From the NCBI GenBank assembly GCA_021018995.1, contig CM037586.1, positions 152,438,060-152,502,059 of the forward strand: 64,000 bases of DNA, read 5' to 3'. Source of the stretch: Chloranthus sessilifolius (taxonomy: Eukaryota > Streptophyta > Magnoliopsida > Chloranthales > Chloranthaceae). Position 1 is the stretch's first letter. Every line of letters starts with the position of its first letter. Shown here in pieces: positions 1 through 9,352 of this stretch. A program made the translations under genes and the position numbers. The notes under the pieces were generated by a model. The model was not told the origin of the DNA. It did not search any database and saw nothing but the letters and a program-made list of their open reading frames with translations.

Positions 1-190
1 ATAAATCATTGGTGTGTTTCAACCTCTCCCCACAGGAGAGTTAAAATATCTCATCAATTTATTATCTAGAATATTGACATTGGTTGACATTCTAAATAAA
101 GTATGGATTTGTATGTTCTTCATAGCACCATTATAAGCATCATTTTTTTTTTTAATTATTGCAGTTTTGTCATCTGCCATTATTTCAAAA

Positions 191-780
191 TGACCAACTC
201 ACATTCCTATTGTAACTGGTGATAAGTTTTCGAACTGGAAGGAGGGGATTCTCCTTACATTGGGATGTTTAAATTTAGATTTAACACTCCGAATGGATGA
301 ACCCGTCATCCCTTCGAAATTTAGCACGCCAACTGAAAAGAACATGTATGAGCAATGGGAACGATCCAATCGATTAAGTCTAATGTTCATTAAGTCTCAT
401 ATTGGAAAGAGCATTAAAGAATCTATCCCAGATAAAACTAAAGTTAAAGATTTTCTCGACACTGTTGAGAAACAATTTACAAGTTCTGATAAAGCTCTTG
501 TCATTACCCTAATGAATAAGCTCTCTATAATAAAGTACAATGGTAACAAAGAAATTCGCAAACACATAATAAAAATGAGGGATATAGCTGCCAAATTATA
601 CTCCCTTGAGATTACCTTTTCTAAAACTTTTTTTGTCCAATTCATATTCGACTCTCTTCCAATAAAATATATGACATTTAATATCTCCTAGAACACACAT
701 AAAGACAAATGATCAACAAATTAATTGTTGGTCATGTTTGTTTAAAAGGAAGGGAGGCTGAAGCAGAAAAAATTAGAAAG
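191..780 (+). mobile_element. Copia gag fragment (UBN2-type), degraded
   Basis: An open stretch from 194 to 691 translates to a Copia-type gag capsid region. It shows the NW..W-like start (FSNWKEGILLTLGC), a WERSNRLSLM segment and a KxFxVQFIFDSLP segment typical of the gag-polypeptide/UBN2 family. After a stop at 689-691 the homology continues in broken form to about 780 (NTHKDK, then an EAEK-rich end), so stops and a frameshift have accumulated. No protease, integrase, reverse transcriptase or LTR follows before the kinase gene, so this is an isolated remnant. It is related to, but clearly diverged from, the gag of the Copia at 50955-58070. Family assignment is firm; the element boundaries cannot be seen. 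Confidence 0.8.
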
Positions 781-1033
781 TGTTTATCTAATTTTTTATA
801 AAAATAAATAAATTAAAAAAAAAAATAATGCCTATCATGACATAAGAAGAAAATAAAATTATTATCTGCATTAAGTGATAATAGAGACCCAATCAAATAC
901 TTCTTTCTACTCCAAATGGAGTGCCCAAGTGCCAAATACTCTACTCCACCCAAATTTGCTTGGGCACCACGCAGTCCCCATCCTCGTGCCTTCCCAGCCG
1001 CCCCCCGGGTCCCCACTTCTTTCCATCTCCAGC

Positions 1034-1108
1034 CTCGACACACCTCACCTCCTTCTTTCTCTCTCTCACTCTCTCTCTCTCTCCCTCTCTCTCTATATAT
1101 ATATAAAA
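1034..1108 (+). promoter_or_regulatory. CT-rich tract and TATA box of the MKK gene
   Basis: A pyrimidine tract of repeated CT (about 1040-1094) runs directly into TATATATATAAAA (about 1095-1108), 105 bp before the kinase ATG. CT microsatellites (Y patches or GAGA-type elements) next to a TATA box are common in plant core promoters. With a TATA at about 1100, transcription would be expected to start near 1130. That position is inferred, not seen. Confidence 0.5.
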
Positions 1109-1115
1109 TCGCGCC

Positions 1116-1130
1116 ATGGTCGACATTTAA
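1116..1130 (+). promoter_or_regulatory. Possible 4-codon upstream ORF before the MKK start
   Basis: An ATG at 1116 opens a four-codon reading frame (MVDI) closed by TAA at 1128-1130. It would act as a uORF only if transcription starts upstream of 1116. The TATA spacing puts the start site close to 1130, so it may lie just outside the mRNA. Confidence 0.25.
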
Positions 1131-1212
1131 CAAAGAGCTCAACTTTTTCTCAAAAAATAAAAAAACAGAGCTCAACTCAAAAAGGCACTCAAGAAACGAG
1201 TTCTCAACCCAA

Positions 1213-2220
1213 ATGGCCGCCGTTAGAGAGCGAAGGCAACGAAACCTCAAACTCCCCCTCCCGGAAACCGCCGACCGCCGCCCTCGTTTCCCGTTACCCC
1301 TCCCACCCAACTCCAGCACCAGCACCAGCACCACCACCGTTATCACCACTCGTTCCCACGACATCGAACGCCTCTCCGACCTCGAAACCCTCCAAGTCCT
1401 CGGCCACGGAAACGGCGGCACCGTCTATAAAGTCCGCCACAAGCGCACTTCCGCCGTCTACGCCCTCAAAGTCGTACAGGGGGACTGCGACGTCACGGTC
1501 CGCCGTCAGATGTCCCGCGAAAGAGACATCCTCAAGCGTACGGACTCCCCCTACATCGTCCGATGCCGCGGGATCTTCGAGAAATCGTGCGGCGACGTCA
1601 GTATCGTCATGGAATACATGGACGGTGGATCGTTGGAAAGCGTCCTACAAAAATCGGGCACCTTTTCCGAAACTGCCCTCGCCGGGATCTCGCGCCAGGT
1701 TCTCGAAGGCCTAAGCTACCTCCACAGCCAAAAGATCGTTCACCGCGACATTAAACCCTCAAATCTCCTCGTCAACGGTAAGATGGAAGTGAAGATCTCG
1801 GATTTCGGTGTGAGCAAGATCATGTGCCGAACGCTTGATCCGTGCGCGTCGTACGTGGGCACGTGTGCGTACATGAGCCCAGAGCGGTTCGATCCAGATA
1901 CGTATGGAGGAAACTACGATGGGTATGCAGGGGATATTTGGAGTTTAGGGTTGACTTTGGTGGAGCTGTATGTTGGGCACTTTCCATTTCTGCCACCTGG
2001 CCAGCGACCGGACTGGCCGACGCTAATGTGCGCCATATGTTTTGGGGAGCCGCCGGCTCTACCCGGGAGCGCTTCGGATGAGTTCAGAAACTTTATCGAT
2101 TGTTGTTTACAGAAAGATTCGAGACGGAGGTGGACGGTTGCGCAGCTTCTGACGCACCCGTTCATCACGCGGGATCGAGGGTTGGCGCTTAAGTTCGGGC
2201 GACTTTCGATTTCTTCGTAA
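1213..2220 (+). CDS. MKK9-like: MAP kinase kinase, plant group D (MKK7/MKK9-like)
   Basis: This encodes a dual-specificity kinase that phosphorylates the TxY loop of MAP kinases in stress, ethylene or defence cascades. The reading frame is open upstream to 916, but the ATG at 1213 is preferred. It gives 335 aa, places the MAPK docking motif at the N-terminus (basic residues R5, R7, R8, R10, then L12-x-L14-x-L16), and lies downstream of the TATA box. Kinase features in order: glycine loop GHGNGGTVY 64-72, ATP lysine K86, HRDIKPSN 177-184 (catalytic D179), DFG 197-199, plant-type S/T-x5-S/T activation loop with T207 and S213, SPERF 222-226 and DIWSLG 241-246. All catalytic residues are intact. 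The gene is intronless, as expected for group D MKKs. The N-terminal 48 residues are S/T/P rich. Codons in the 5' half are strongly C-ending and GC-rich, in contrast to the AT-rich surroundings. Whether it is MKK7 or MKK9 cannot be settled here. Confidence 0.96.
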   Translation: MAAVRERRQRNLKLPLPETADRRPRFPLPLPPNSSTSTSTTTVITTRSHDIERLSDLETLQVLGHGNGGTVYKVRHKRTSAVYALKVVQGDCDVTVRRQMSRERDILKRTDSPYIVRCRGIFEKSCGDVSIVMEYMDGGSLESVLQKSGTFSETALAGISRQVLEGLSYLHSQKIVHRDIKPSNLLVNGKMEVKISDFGVSKIMCRTLDPCASYVGTCAYMSPERFDPDTYGGNYDGYAGDIWSLGLTLVELYVGHFPFLPPGQRPDWPTLMCAICFGEPPALPGSASDEFRNFIDCCLQKDSRRRWTVAQLLTHPFITRDRGLALKFGRLSISS

Positions 2221-2960
2221 GGAACCGGAATCTGAGGCTTTTGGCCGGCTTTTTTGTATCTCCGGTTCTTTTAAAGCTGATGTCGATGTTCGTGTTTAGT
2301 TTGTACATAGAAGGCTACGAACTCGGGGGAGTTTTTTTTATTTTTTTATTTTTTTTATTTTGGTAATCTTGTTCAATTACTGGCTTTTTCAGAGTCTGCT
2401 GAAAATGAAGATTTAGATTAGTTATATCATTCGGTGCTGAAATTGGGTCTGTTGAATTTTTTTGTGGGAAATGCTTCGATCTATATATCTATGTCATTTA
2501 CAATATCAACTTTTCTGAAAGAAATTAATGGATCTAGCTATTTTATGTTAGCCCAAATGCCCAATGATAGGTTGTACAAACAATCACGACCATCTGATTA
2601 CTGTTTCCTTCAGATAAGGCTTGTTTGGTGGATATGGCTTTTGATTCTGAGCCATGTAGATGTAGTGAGCGGCCATTTTGAATTTTCGATAAGTTCGATG
2701 CTAGCTAGTCAGCAGCCCATCCAGCATTGGGCTGCCACTATGGAAAATGTGACAGTCGTATTTGCCCTGACCTGATTGCCGAGTGCGCCTACCTTTGAAA
2801 AGCATTAAGCGATGAGATCGACTGGGCGTAATCGATAAAAACCGAATCGGTACTGATCCGAAATCGATTTAAATTGTCATTTTAAATAAAATTAAATTCA
2901 GCTTTTTCACCCTTCAACAGAGCTACGAGCATTTACAACCAAACAAGAATCTCGTTCTGA
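2221..2960. other. MKK 3' UTR and unassigned sequence
   Basis: T-rich sequence follows the stop codon, with a run of T/A from about 2332 to 2362 that probably belongs to the 3' UTR or polyadenylation region. An open frame at 2434-2775 has no recognisable domain and is probably chance. Nothing else is identifiable. Confidence 0.4.
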
Positions 2961-3099
2961 AATAGAGAAGTGCTTTTTGCCTCCACAGAGCACTGCAGAG
3001 CAATCCCAAACGCTTATTTCAGATGTCATTGACGGCCTATTAAAAGGGTTCCATTGCAAAGCAGTAATATAGAAGACAAGGTGACGAAGTAGAAATATA

Positions 3100-3155
3100 G
3101 GACTCACGTCCCCAAATAGATGGGATTGGGATGATGATGATGATTATGATGCATC
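3100..3155 (+). mobile_element. RTE-type LINE 3' terminus fragment
   Basis: CCCCAAATAGATGGGATTGG followed by a GATGATGATGAT repeat at 3113-3150 is the characteristic 3' end of plant RTE non-LTR retrotransposons. The same terminus closes the longer RTE copy at about 47626-47672. Only the tail is recognisable here, consistent with 5' truncation. Confidence 0.7.
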
Positions 3156-3189
3156 TATAATCAATAAGAAGTTGGTAAAGCAAAGTATC

Positions 3190-3455
3190 AAAATCGGTCT
3201 TGGGTATCGAATTGGACTCGGTCGATACCGATATGTATTAGCCTACTTTTAAAAAAAAAAAAGCGTCTCGGCCGAAATTGAGACATATTGGCCGATACCT
3301 GAACGTATCGGCCGATATGAGCCTGTATCGGCTAATACGACATCTGATAATCGAGTTACGATATCGATACGAATCGGGCTAATATGTATCGGTTTGCCAA
3401 GAAACTGATATGTATTACCGTTACGTATCGGTATCTACCTATTTTTTATACCATG
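3190..3455. repeat. GTATCGG/CCGATAC foldback element, copy 1
   Basis: About 260 bp are built from degenerate copies of TATCGGCCGATAC and its partial palindromes, with an A-tract at about 3249-3260. The ends AGTATCAAAATCGG (left) and the reverse complement of the right end, GGTATAAAAAATAGG, are weakly inverted. The segment aligns by eye with 15855-16115 over nearly its full length, including the A-tract and the GCCGAAAT..GAGACATAT block, so it is a dispersed family. Superfamily unresolved. Confidence 0.65.
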
Positions 3456-3460
3456 GGTTC

Positions 3461-4687
3461 AAGGTGACTATGAGGACGAGGATAATAATAATAATAATGA
3501 AGAATCTTTGATCCATAAGGAGTTGGTATGGTATAAATGATTGGCTTCATTCGTTCAGTAAAATAGGTCATTAATTATGTATGCAGTCAATAATCATCAG
3601 AATGATGTTTAAATGATTTGATCCAATTAAATTTATACTTATTATCTCACATCAATGAAGAGTGATTTATCATTATTCCATTTGGTGTACATTTTGAGTA
3701 ATCTAATTCGCTCAAGTGATAATCCATCATTGGAGCATATTTAAGCCAAAAGAAAGATACCTATAAGTGTATGTGAATCATCGGATTGATCAACTTTAAT
3801 ATCAGCCATTAAAAATAAAAACAATCATTTAAATGACAGTCAATAGTTTGGATGGTTCAAAGCTCTCAAAAACTTTTATTTTTGGGCCTGTTGCCTTCCA
3901 ATGTATGATCTATCACTTCAATGGAATAGATTACCCTATCTTTGACCCTTAACCATGTGAGATCATTTAAACACCATTTTGGTGTTAAATAAGGGTCAAG
4001 AGAGTTTGGTCCTTTTTAATATTATGGGTTGTCACTTGGTTAAGATAGATCGGATTTGACCCAAATATTACATAAAAAAAAATCTCTATCATGTGATTAT
4101 AGAGCTACAAGTTATTAAGAAAAAATGCTAAAATATGTTATAAAAATAAAATAAAAATTACTCAAATAGATTTAGACAATTACATGGTAATGCTCAATTT
4201 GTGACGCTTTTATGCTTTTACGCATTTAGTCAATAGATCAAATAGCTTTTTTATGTAATCTAAATGAACTCTCCATGCACCACATGCCATTAAAATGGTG
4301 TCATATGAGGACAAAGGTAGCCTGGCGACTGAAGTAGCATACCTGGTCCCTCATTAGTTTAGTGTCACGTAAAGTAGTTGCTCCATAATTATAATTATTG
4401 TACAAAAAAAATTAAAATAATAATATAAAACCTTGGGGTCAATACAGTTAATTGTAGAGAAAATGAATATCGAATCATAATTGATTATATTGTTTATTTT
4501 TCACACAATTAACACTATCCATCGAATAATTACTTTTATTGTTATTTTCTTATTTATTACAATAGTTATAATCATTAAATCACTCTTTTAACTATAATCA
4601 TCAAATCACTCTTTTGTGTAGCATTCGATTATATTACTGAGTGTCGCATGACAACAAACTGATTACCTAATCCATTATACCACACTA

Positions 4688-4726
<39 letters not shown>

Positions 4727-4990
4727 ATTATTATTATTATTTTTCGATTTGGTATAGGGTAAACGACAATCAATCTCTTGAAGGAGATAAGGAGATTTAC
4801 AAGTTAACATTTGACGGTGAGGAGTCCGTTATCCTTTATATCAGTGTCCTTTCGACTTTTGTTTAAAAATATAGTATAAACCCCACTCTAGAAACATTTT
4901 AATTAAGGATTAAAATATGATGCTACTTTTAAATCTATTTAGAGTTGGTATTAGGAGGCCGAACTCAGCGCGGCGCACTGGGTTGAGTCC
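3461..4990. other. Intergenic, AT-rich, no gene recognised
   Basis: The stretch holds a short (AAT)n run at about 3482-3500, a (TA)n plus (TTA)n microsatellite at about 4690-4741, and AT-rich sequence. A pair of inverted segments around GTTTAAATGAT (near 3608) and ATCATTTAAACACC (near 3962) suggests a decayed foldback element. A similar GATCATTTAAACAC segment occurs near 59300. No coding signal. Confidence 0.5.
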
Positions 4991-5007
4991 CCGTGCATTG
5001 CTACATG

Positions 5008-6161
5008 TAGGGCTGCACCTGATCTCGGGCTCACCCGGAGCTCGGGTCAGCTCTAGCTCGACTCTATCTAATACGAGCCAAATTAGGGTTGGCTGTAGGC
5101 TCTTCAAACTTAAAAATTTTAAGTTCTAGCTCAGTTCTCCGAACTCGAGCCGAATTCGGATTGAGCTTCGAGCCAAATATATTCTATTATGAAAAATGAA
5201 CTCAAAATAAAAATCACACACATTTTTAGTAGATATCTTTTTAAATGACACTTATCATTTGATTTATATCTCCTTGTTGTCTATCTCCTTATTGGTTAAT
5301 TTGATGGTCAAGCGATGGATTTGAAATTTTTCTCAGACTCATGTAGCATGATGAACATTGATAAAATTAGATCAATTGAATAAAATCAGTTGAGTGCATA
5401 ACTTTTAAAAAAATTACGAAAAATAATATATTTTTATAATAATTTGAACTCTTGAAATATGCTTGATAACTATTATATTCTCTTAATGAAATATATAAGT
5501 CAAGCAGAAAAATATGGTAGATGAAAATACTAATTATTTTTTTTAAATATAAAATGATAAAAATGACTTCACTAATTTGATTTGATTCACTAATCATCTC
5601 AGTTTGCTCTCAAACGGGAGTGATATTGAGAACCGTGGATAGGAGTAACAGTGGGTACTATATAATATATAGAGTGAAAATTGGGGTACGTGGGGGCAAA
5701 AAGTTCCTATTTTATCCTTCAAAGTAATCGTTGAATAAACTTAAACAATTACTTTAAAGTCTAAAATAGACCTCTCAAAGTTAATTATATATATATATAG
5801 GGAGCCGATTAGGTCCTCCAATGGAGGACGGTCACCGTCCTTCAAGATACGCATGGAGCTCCACATGACATCCAAAACACTGTTTAGGTGTCACGTGGAG
5901 CACAACCGAACGGTATAAATCAATATTAAAAAAAAAATTGAAAAAAACTTTTTAAACCCACAAGTCAAAGTTTGACGGGTTTCATTGGTCCACATTTCAC
6001 CATTAAAAAAATACACGGTGAAGATTAATTTTCAAATTTTTCTTTTTCAAAGATGATCTAAGCAATGCACCCTAGCTCCACGTGGCATCGAAACAATATG
6101 TTGGCTGCCACGTGGAAGCTTGGAGGACGATGACCGTCCTCCTATGGAGGACAGAGGCCTT

Positions 6162-6226
<65 letters not shown>

Positions 6227-6393
6227 GAGTCATAGAGTCAAGCCGGCCTTAGCTTGAGCTCAACTTTGTTCATTCGAGCTACAAACTGTCAAACTCCGCT
6301 CGAGAGCCGAGCCGAACTTTAAAGAGAAAAGCTCTTATTTATTAGCCGAATCGAACCGAGTTATCAAGCTGGCTTGGCTTTGTTACAGCCCTA
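5008..6393. mobile_element. hAT-like non-autonomous element (GAGC-word type) with perfect 8-bp TSD
   Basis: The element begins TAGGGCTGCACC and ends as the inverse of TAGGGCTGTAAC, an Ac-like (hAT) terminal inverted repeat. It is flanked on both sides by GCTACATG (5000-5007 and 6394-6401), a perfect 8-bp target-site duplication as expected for hAT. The arms (5008-5180 and 6225-6393) are packed with short GAGC/GCTC words (GAGCCGA, GAGCTC, CTCGAGC), reminiscent of the dense subterminal transposase-binding repeats of hAT elements. No transposase frame is visible, so it is non-autonomous. A (TA)n-flanked MITE is nested at about 5787-6222. Confidence 0.8.
5787..6222. mobile_element. (TA)n-embedded foldback MITE (GGAGGAC family), copy 1
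   Basis: The left arm (about 5799-5870: GTCCTCCAATGGAGGACGG then CATGGAGCTCCACATG) and right arm (about 6083-6165: CCACGTGGAAGC, GGAGGACGATGACCGTCCTCC) form an inverted repeat of roughly 60 bp. The element sits between TA repeats: about 5787-5798 on the left and a 50-bp (TA)n at about 6165-6222 on the right. A homologous copy at 26859-27228 has the same arms and is likewise flanked by (TA)n. This placement is known for the rice Micron family; identity with Micron is not claimed. Confidence 0.75.
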
Positions 6394-6452
6394 GCTACAT
6401 GTCTTCAAGTGGGTCAAAATTCCCATTTATCTCAAAAGTCGATAGTGCACCA

Positions 6453-6661
6453 GGGGCAGTGGTCAGGCCTAACTAGATTGAATTAGATTTTGAATTCAAC
6501 TACATCAATCGCCCTTCGAAATAGGAGAATTTTGACTACAAGTCATCTTATAAAAATGTGAAAATCATGAAAGTCAAGATTCTCCCATTTCCAAGGGCAG
6601 CAGCAGATGGGGTTGAAGTCGAAGTATGGCTCAACTTGGTTGGACCTGCTGACCATTGCCC
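6453..6661. mobile_element. hAT-like MITE, 209 bp, perfect 8-bp TSD
   Basis: The ends GGGGCAGTGGTCAGGCC and inverse GGGCAATGGTCAGCAGG form the terminal inverted repeats, and the arms remain complementary for about 80 bp (both run into GGAGAAT..TTGACT). The flanks are GTGCACCA at 6445-6452 and 6662-6669, identical 8-bp target duplications. Related copies lie at about 7840-7996 and 8143-8331. Confidence 0.75.
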
Positions 6662-6669
6662 GTGCACCA

Positions 6670-8142
6670 TACTCAGGTGGGGTACATAATACAAACTCAA
6701 TCACCTATTAGGGAGTTAGCAAGTTTTGGCAAAAGCTAGTTTTAGGCGATCGACACAGTGACACGTGGTGTATGGATCTTACATGATTCATATAAGGCAA
6801 CCGTATAACACCTCTTATAGGCGGCCATTAGCCAACTTCCTCGACCGAGATAGCTATAAGCATGTGTCATTGAGCAAACCAAATATTAAAAGTTTCTCTG
6901 TTTTTTGCTTTCTATTTTTCTTAAAAAAAATAATAGATAATTCCTCAGTAACAGGCATGCTCTTGCAGTTTTTTTTTCTTGTCTCGATCAGTCACGAAAG
7001 ACTGGTTTTTTTCATTAAAAAACTCAAAAAAGCATCATCACCAAGTCGCAATAATTCGGTAAGGTAAAATTTTGATATATCAAGATATCAAATATCAGCT
7101 TATACTGATACGTATTAGCTCCGATATGCATCAAGCATCTACCAACATACCTCCTGTATTTATGTCTGTGCACATGCATGGATGCACCTGTTCGGTTGTT
7201 CGTATGAGTGAGAAAACACGTCATGGAGGCAATTGACATGAGAAGACGCCTCAACTAGGCTGCTGGTATGGGAAGACGCGTCAGGCAGGTGCTTGGAAAA
7301 GAGAGCTAATGGACTGGGTGATTGAGAATAAACGTATCCTAAAGAGGTATATTAAAATCATGAATAGAGGAATATTAAAAATCATGACTTTTAAAAAAAA
7401 TAGTGAATAATTCAAAATTATTTAGTAATTATTCATGAATTTTTCAAAAAATTCATAGAATTAGGTGACTAAAAATTTTTCAATTAAGAGTATGTCGAAT
7501 TTTACCGGATTTAATTAGAAAAAATCATTCATGTACATTTATAAGATTAAAAATATGTGTATCTTATAATTGATGTTATTGATTAAAAATATTATTTCTA
7601 GCTTGAAATATATTATAATATATTCTTATATTTTTTATTACTTTTATTTTTTCAAACTCTATTGAATATTTTTGTATTTAATTGAATTGACCCTTGCGAA
7701 TTATTTTCCCATCCTGACTTTCTGACTATGGTTTTGGTGAATAAGGACAAGGCTAATGCGTTATCTCAATTTATTGTGTCTGAATCGGTCCCCATACTAT
7801 ATTTTCTTATAAGGGTTTTGTTGGGACATACGTGTACGGGTTCATGATAAGGTCCAACGAGGTTGAATCGGATCTCAAATTCAATAACTTTTTATTTTAT
7901 AAAAGTAAAAATCATAAAAGTCATGATTCTCTCGTATTTGAGGGTTGTAGTTGTGATTAAACCTGAAATCCTATTCAACCTGACCATTGACCCCAAGTGT
8001 AGGTATGGCTTGTTCAATAACTGCCTAATCAATTGCATGAACCCTGCAATCATATTGATTATTTCAAATAGGTCAACTTGCAGACCGGCTAAGATACATG
8101 TTCCCCCTAAAGGATAGGCCTATTAAAGGATTTTATTAATGG
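6670..8142. other. Intergenic with a decayed MITE copy at 7840-7996
   Basis: No gene is recognised. A short GATACGTATTAGC-type segment near 7066-7130 belongs to the GTATCGG word family. Positions 7840-7996 are a decayed copy of the 209-bp MITE (AAGGTCCAACGAGGTTGAA on the left, CCTGACCATTGACCCC on the right). The rest is AT-rich. Confidence 0.5.
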
Positions 8143-8331
8143 GGAATGGTCAAAGTCCTGTTAGGTAAAACTAGATTTTCAGTCCAACCTCATTTGCTGC
8201 TCTTGGAAATCGGTGAATCTTAACTTTTTTGGTTTTCACTTTTTATAGCATGACATGCAGTTAAAATTCTTTTCAGATGAAAATTGGAAATCCGATTCTA
8301 CCTAGTAGGACCTGACCATTGCCCTTCTATT
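8143..8331. mobile_element. hAT-like MITE, related to the 209-bp copy
   Basis: It starts GGGGAATGGTCAAAGTCC and ends CCTGACCATTGCCC, matching the termini of the element at 6453-6661, with complementary arms. Flanks of TTTATTAA and TCTATTAA are close to an 8-bp duplication, offset by one base. It appears older than the 6453 copy. Confidence 0.55.
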
Positions 8332-8800
8332 AACCTCATTGGTGTTTAGAAAAAATATAAATAATCATTCACTTTAGAATGCCTAAATCTCATGATTTAG
8401 ATCGTTCAAAAGGATATTTTTTAGCTTATTTTAATTCAATAAATGAATTGCCTTCTTTATGATTAAGATTGTTCAAAGTCTAATACCACGTGGCCAATAA
8501 ATGGATATTCATGAAATATTTTATTATTATTTCAATTACAATTATAAACAGTATAAAATGGCTGCCAATAAGTTAGACGATCCGAGTATTGGCATTTCCC
8601 TTTTACGATAACAAGATGCCTCGTAGGGTGTGTAAATCGTAAAATTCTCGTTATGCGGTGGAGGCGAGGGCATTCCTTAGAGATTAGTCCAAACATAACT
8701 TTGGTATTACCCTAAGTTATCAAAAAAAAAAAAAAAAAAGGTGAACAGGTCGTTACCTGTCTCACTAAGTCACTCTACCCATCATGCTTAGGGAGTGAGT

Positions 8801-9312
8801 TGTGCACTTTACAAGTGGGATTTCACGGGTGTAAGTTGCTCGAGCGAGTTTGGTTCTCGCTCGAGCGATCGAGGCATGGTTCAAAGGTAAAAGTTTTGGG
8901 TGTAAGTCGCTCAAGCGACTTTAGTTGTCGCTCGAGCAACCCACGACGTCTAAGTTACATGCAGATTCCGTTTTTTGAGCGATTTCTCTTGAGTTAGAAG
9001 TAGGATTTGAGACTTTTATATAAGAGAAAACTTATGGATGAATTCAAGAGCCTTTGTGAGAGAGATATCATTGTAAATCTTTGGAAAAACTATCTAAATT
9101 TTTTTTGGATTATCGCTTGAGGCTTGAGTGTTCTGTTATTCTTGTATGATCATCAATATAGTGGATTATCGTTGCCCGTGGACGTAGGCATATTGCCGAA
9201 TCACATAAATATTGTCTCTTGTGTCTTTATGGTTGATTTTCTTCTATATTTATTTTCTTATTTGAGCGTTCATCGTGAGATCGTTGGTTAGTTTGTAAGT
9301 TTTCGCGCAACA
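8801..9312 (+). repeat. 5' LTR of the old Copia (5'-truncated)
   Basis: It aligns with 13345-13866 from TGTGCAC to GCGCAACA. It contains four CGCTCGAGCG-type palindromes (8838-8938), a TATATAAG box at about 9017-9024, and ends in CA just before the primer site. The true LTR start, TGTTAATTAGG, is seen only in the 3' copy. Confidence 0.85.
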
Positions 9313-9352
9313 AATTAGTATCAAAGAGAGGTTTTCTATTCTACGATCTGAG

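Noticed and set aside
875..1714. 279-aa open frame overlapping the kinase in another frame
   Set aside because: Shadow of the strongly coding, GC-rich kinase frame; S/P/T-rich with no domain.
2434..2775. 113-aa open frame downstream of the MKK gene
   Set aside because: No recognisable motif, AT-rich composition and no promoter-like context; likely chance.
8718..8738. A-run before the old Copia as a possible LINE tail
   Set aside because: No LINE coding sequence or target duplication next to it; simple homopolymer.
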